Assembly: GCA_019359035.1 (NCBI GenBank)
Contig: JAHHIC010000072.1
Coordinates: forward strand, 1 to 48,547
From: Scytonematopsis contorta HA4267-MV1
GTDB taxonomy: Bacteria > Cyanobacteriota > Cyanobacteriia > Cyanobacteriales > Nostocaceae
Reading direction: 5' to 3'
DNA length: 48,547 bases
Shown here piece by piece: positions 45,178-48,547 of this stretch. Numbering within the stretch: the first letter of the stretch is position 1; each line of letters begins with the position of its first letter. The notes under the pieces were generated by a model. The model made no database searches. It was not told the origin of the DNA and saw only the letters and a list, made by a program, of their open reading frames with translations. Position numbers and translations under genes: made by a program.

Positions 45178-46641
45178 ATGATGAAGTCATTTTCTCTGAA
45201 AAAAGTACTGGAACGCTTGCAGCAAGTATCTCCCTCTCAAGTTGTAACTCCTATCAAAAAATCCTTGGTCTTGCTGCGGAAAATTCCAACTCCGATGCTG
45301 TTACTTTCAATTGCAGCGCATGGTCTATTATTATTTGCGATAGGAATTTCTTATTCTGTAAAACAAAAACAGCAACCTCAAAAACTAATACCAGCAAATC
45401 CAGAGCCTTTAAATCTAACCACAATTAAGCCCGGGGAAAGTTTGTTTAATCCCGCCACTTCCCTTGTACCCTCGAAGAATCCTGTACAAGCGAATCCCAA
45501 TCCACTACTTGTTTCTCAGCTTCCAAAAGTTCCCACTGTTACATCTACAGGTATTACACAAACCCCTCCCCCTCCTCCTCCTGTCCTACCAACAGCAACT
45601 GCTAACCAAACTCCACCAATTCCTGTTGTACCGACCGCAACTGCAAACCAAACCCCACCAATTCCCGTTGTACCGACCGCAACTCAAACTTCTTCTACAA
45701 CACCAGAAAGTAACACATCAGAAGCATCAGCACCACCGATTCCTAGTTCACATAAGCGTACAAACGCTGCACAAAAACCACAGCAAAGAAAGAAAACACC
45801 TGTTGCCACAAGTACTTCTAATACTGAACCAAAACCTAATAAAAACACTGATACGCAGACTACAGAAGTTACGGAAATTTCTCTAGAAAAGCCATCTCCA
45901 GAAACTCAGAAAAATCCTATTCCTGAAGATAATTCCAACAATAACTCAGACAATAATTCTACTTCTGAGGCTAATTCTGATAGTAGTCCTGCAACTAAGC
46001 TGCCTGAATACAGAACAACTCAACCAGGGTCTTTTAATTTGTTCACTGGTGAACTAGACAAACAGAGTTTACAAACTGAAGACAAATTGGATGAAGTTGT
46101 AGCTTTTTTTGAAAAAGAATTGCCAGATGCTGGCTACGATATCAAAAAACTGACCAATGAATCTGATGCTAAAGTTTATCAGATTTCCAAAGGTGGTCAA
46201 ACGCAATACTTACACTTATTTGAGCAATCAGGTAAAGGCACAGTTATTATTTTTTCGGATAAGCAAATTGAACGCAAGAGCCAAACTAATGTTTCAAAAG
46301 ATGTTCCAGAAGAGAATACTTTTGATAACACACTCAAGGCTATCAATGAAGAACTTGCTTTAACAGAAAATACAAATTTTACTGAACCAGATAAATTTAC
46401 AACTTCCGTACCTGGCTTTAAAAAGGTTTTAGGTACAGCCGAAGGTAAGACCCCTGATGAATTGGCTCAACTTGTCAACAAGAAACTAGAAGCGCAAGGC
46501 TTTAAAGTATCGCAAGTTAATACTTACAGCAATGGGCCTGTTTTTCAAGTCAAAAAAGGTGCTTTTACGCAATTTATCAATTTTGTGCCCGCTGCTGAAG
46601 ATATGGGAACTATTATTATTCTGTGGGACAAAGCTCCTTAA
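45178..46641 (+). CDS. Membrane-anchored Pro/Thr-rich protein with duplicated C-terminal domain
   Basis: A 487-aa protein. One TM helix lies at about 40-60 (MLLLSIAAHGLLLFAIGISY), after a basic N-terminus. Residues 100-280 are Pro/Thr/Asn-rich and probably extended, including a two-copy 15-residue repeat, NQTPPIPVVPTATA. The C-terminal part has two related domains of about 85 residues (about 277-363 and 401-487): each has a start with (S)FNLF or GFKKVLG, a helix EVVAFFEKELPDAGYDI or ELAQLVNKKLEAQGFKV, and YLHLFEQSGKGTVIIFSDK or FINFVPAAEDMGTIIILWDK. A cell-envelope or TonB-like architecture is suggested, but no TonB domain is visible. It is divergent from pstS. Confidence 0.82.
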   Translation: MMKSFSLKKVLERLQQVSPSQVVTPIKKSLVLLRKIPTPMLLLSIAAHGLLLFAIGISYSVKQKQQPQKLIPANPEPLNLTTIKPGESLFNPATSLVPSKNPVQANPNPLLVSQLPKVPTVTSTGITQTPPPPPPVLPTATANQTPPIPVVPTATANQTPPIPVVPTATQTSSTTPESNTSEASAPPIPSSHKRTNAAQKPQQRKKTPVATSTSNTEPKPNKNTDTQTTEVTEISLEKPSPETQKNPIPEDNSNNNSDNNSTSEANSDSSPATKLPEYRTTQPGSFNLFTGELDKQSLQTEDKLDEVVAFFEKELPDAGYDIKKLTNESDAKVYQISKGGQTQYLHLFEQSGKGTVIIFSDKQIERKSQTNVSKDVPEENTFDNTLKAINEELALTENTNFTEPDKFTTSVPGFKKVLGTAEGKTPDELAQLVNKKLEAQGFKVSQVNTYSNGPVFQVKKGAFTQFINFVPAAEDMGTIIILWDKAP

Positions 46642-46783
46642 AGAACCCCACCCCCCAACCCCCTACCCCGCACGCGGGGAGGGGGCTACGATTTTTTTTT
46701 CGCGGTGGGTGGGTTTCTGATGAGAAAGTTCATGACCAAGAACCCCACCCCCAACCCCCTACCCCGCACGCGGGGAGGGGGTT
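46640..46783. repeat. Two copies of a GC-rich hairpin repeat
   Basis: AAAGAACCCCACCCCCCAACC and CCCTACCCCGCACGCGGGGA then GGGGGCTACGATTTT at about 46640-46692. A second copy is at about 46738-46783, ending GGGGGTTG. Each has a hairpin with CCCCGCACGCGGGG at its core. They follow the stop of the membrane-anchored protein by 1 base, so the first one may serve as its terminator. A copy in the other direction is at 39238-39283. Confidence 0.9.
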
Positions 46784-46902
46784 GATAGCAGGCTACGATT
46801 TTAAGGGTTATCAACAGGTAATAGCCCGAACTCACCATTTGTCATCGATAATAAATAAGGAATGCTTTACAGTTCTTAATTATTCATTTTTAAGTGGGAC
46901 AA

Positions 46903-48411
46903 ATGGCAAGAGACTTGCGGGGTTTTATCAAAATTTTAGAAGAAAAGGGGCAATTACGACGAATTTCTGCTCTAGTTGACCCAGAATTGGAGATTGCTGA
47001 GATTTCCAATCAAATGCTGCAAAAAGGTGGTCCAGCCTTGCTATTTGAAAATGTCAAAGGTGCTGAGTTTCCCGTTGCCATAAATTTGATGGGGACGGTA
47101 GAACGCATCTGCTGGGCTATGAATATGCAGCATCCTCTAGAATTGGAAGATTTGGGGAAAAAGTTAGCGATGTTGCAACAACCCAAACCACCAAAGAAAA
47201 TTTCCCAAGCGATAGATTTTGGGAAGGTTTTATTTGATGTCCTTAAGGCTAAACCAGGGAGAGATTTTTTCCCTGCTTGTCAGCAAGTTGTCATCGAAGG
47301 CGATAATTTGGATTTGAACAAGATTCCAATGATACGCCCATACCCTGGAGATGCTGGGAAGATTATTACTTTGGGTCTTGTAATTACTAGGGATTGTGAG
47401 ACTGGAGTCCCTAATGTGGGCGTGTATCGCTTACAACAACAGTCTGTAAATACCATGACCGTACATTGGTTGTCTGTACGGGGTGGAGCCAGACATTTAC
47501 GGAAGGCCGCTGAAAAAGGTAAGAAATTAGAAATTGCGATCGCACTTGGTGTTGACCCGTTAATTATTATGGCAGCGGCGACACCCATTCCTGTAGATTT
47601 ATCTGAGTGGTTATTTGCTGGGTTGTATGGTGGTTCGGGAGTGCAGTTAGCGAAGTGTAAAACAGTAGATTTAGAAGTTCCAGCAGATTCGGAAATTGTT
47701 TTGGAAGGGACGATAACACCAGGAGAAGTTTTACCTGATGGTCCTTTTGGTGACCATATGGGATATTACGGAGGCGTGGAAGATTCGCCATTGGTACGGT
47801 TCCAATGCATGACTCATCGTAAAGACCCTATTTATTTAACCACTTTTAGCGGACGCCCACCAAAAGAAGAAGCGATGATGGCTATTGCTTTAAATCGCAT
47901 ATATACGCCAATTTTGCGGCAACAAGTCTCAGAAATTGTCGATTTCTTCTTACCAATGGAAGCTTTGAGTTATAAAGCGGCCGTGATATCTATAGATAAA
48001 GCATATCCAGGACAAGCGCGACGGGCGGCGTTAGCTTTTTGGAGTGCTTTACCACAATTTACTTACACGAAGTTTGTGATTGTGGTAGATAAAAACATTA
48101 ATATCAGAGACCCACGTCAAGTTGTATGGGCAATTAGCTCTAAGGTTGACCCGACGCGAGATGTTTTTATTCTGCCCAATACTCCTTTTGATACTTTGGA
48201 TTTTGCTAGCGAGAAAATTGGTTTGGGGGGAAGAATGGGTATTGATGCGACTACGAAAATTCCTCCAGAAACGGAACACGAGTGGGGAGAGCCATTGGAG
48301 TCGGATGTTGATGTGGCTGCTATGGTGGAAAGAAGATGGGCTGAGTATGGTTTGGATGATTTGCAACTTGGAGAGGTTGACCCAAATTTGTTTGGATATG
48401 ACATGAAATAA
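46903..48411 (+). CDS. ubiD: UbiD family decarboxylase
   Basis: A 502-aa prenylated-FMN-dependent decarboxylase, the usual length. The ATG at 46903 gives MARDLRGFIKILEEKGQLRR, the family start; a GTG three codons upstream is less likely. Motifs seen are NVGVYRLQQQSVNTMTVHWL, IAIALGVDPLIIMAAATPIP, DGPFGDHMGYYGGVEDSPLV and RFQCMTHRKDPIYLTTFSGRPPKEEAMMA. In cyanobacteria the UbiD/UbiX pair is thought to decarboxylate the prenylated 4-hydroxybenzoate in plastoquinone synthesis. It has a HIP1 site GCGATCGC at 47536. No ubiX is adjacent. Confidence 0.96.
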   Translation: MARDLRGFIKILEEKGQLRRISALVDPELEIAEISNQMLQKGGPALLFENVKGAEFPVAINLMGTVERICWAMNMQHPLELEDLGKKLAMLQQPKPPKKISQAIDFGKVLFDVLKAKPGRDFFPACQQVVIEGDNLDLNKIPMIRPYPGDAGKIITLGLVITRDCETGVPNVGVYRLQQQSVNTMTVHWLSVRGGARHLRKAAEKGKKLEIAIALGVDPLIIMAAATPIPVDLSEWLFAGLYGGSGVQLAKCKTVDLEVPADSEIVLEGTITPGEVLPDGPFGDHMGYYGGVEDSPLVRFQCMTHRKDPIYLTTFSGRPPKEEAMMAIALNRIYTPILRQQVSEIVDFFLPMEALSYKAAVISIDKAYPGQARRAALAFWSALPQFTYTKFVIVVDKNINIRDPRQVVWAISSKVDPTRDVFILPNTPFDTLDFASEKIGLGGRMGIDATTKIPPETEHEWGEPLESDVDVAAMVERRWAEYGLDDLQLGEVDPNLFGYDMK

Positions 48412-48547
48412 TTCAGAATCGTACCGCTTCTAAAAACCTGGTAAAATCTAGTTTTACCCATCCAAGTCCACGGTATAACTTACAAAGACTGAACGGAAGC
48501 GTCATTCGACTTGGAAGCTACCCGACTTTGGTCACTGCTGACTACTC
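48412..48547. other. Window end, no feature seen
   Basis: The last 136 bases after the ubiD stop carry no recognisable gene or hairpin; they may be the start of a further intergenic region. Confidence 0.5.

Noticed and set aside
45132-45428. 98-codon frame overlapping the start of the membrane-anchored protein
   Set aside because: It is in another frame, has no domain and is overlapped by the much longer gene from 45178.

Overview
The window looks like chromosomal DNA from a filamentous, probably heterocyst-forming cyanobacterium (Nostocales-like). The evidence is an FtsH of the cyanobacterial/chloroplast type, an S-layer-homology/OprB porin, a fused HisIE, a cyanobacterial-style MoeB-rhodanese protein, a SpkB-like kinase with an N-terminal Cys motif and pentapeptide repeats, an SmtA metallothionein, UbiD, and many short tandem heptamer repeats and dispersed palindromes. 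Base composition is AT-rich. Genus cannot be fixed from this piece.

Layout. 1-4243: a 13-bp tandem array at the left edge, a Gln/Arg/Trp-rich exported protein, a large exported barrel-like protein and a small Ala/Thr-rich exported protein, all on the minus strand. 4244-11348: ftsH with a clear terminator, a small exported protein, gltX, tRNA-Asp and a Ser/Thr kinase (minus). 11722-14531: a phytase-like esterase and a TM0106-type RecB-like nuclease (minus). 14825-19574: a class V PLP enzyme (C-DES-like) coupled to a glycosyltransferase-like gene, yjbQ, an unknown protein and a Nif3-like protein (plus). 20532-25456: an iron-uptake-type porin whose signal peptide is cut off by a MITE-like insertion, hisIE, a ChaB-like protein, hemL and a 54-aa metallothionein with an SmtB-type operator. 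25909-32802: a SpkB-like kinase, an FHA protein, recA, xseA-xseB and an exported protein. 32899-36365: an ArsR-led gene row with an SRPBCC protein, a ClpP paralogue lacking two catalytic residues, an alpha/beta hydrolase and an NAD-epimerase-like protein. 36464-40479: an RNase D-like exonuclease, a TAXI-type binding protein with duplicated C-terminal modules, and MoeB. 40663-44895: pstSCAB behind an 11-bp-periodic Pho box. 45178-48411: a membrane-anchored Pro-rich protein with a duplicated domain, and ubiD.

How genes work together. pstS-pstC-pstA-pstB encode one high-affinity phosphate importer. xseA/xseB form exonuclease VII and lie divergent to recA. hemL and gltX both serve the C5 tetrapyrrole pathway (Glu-tRNA to ALA) but are not adjacent. 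The ArsR row has co-directional genes, mostly closely spaced, with a candidate operator in front, so it is a plausible operon of unknown role.

Most striking at the DNA level is the density of small repeats between genes: heptamer arrays, a family of 28-bp palindromes headed GTAGAGACG, GC-rich hairpins and at least two MITE-like elements. Several genes (gltX, hisIE, the FHA gene, the glycosyltransferase gene, a kinase gene, a small exported-protein gene) have stop codons that lie inside or against these repeats.

All calls come from reading the sequence by eye. No database or folding program was used.
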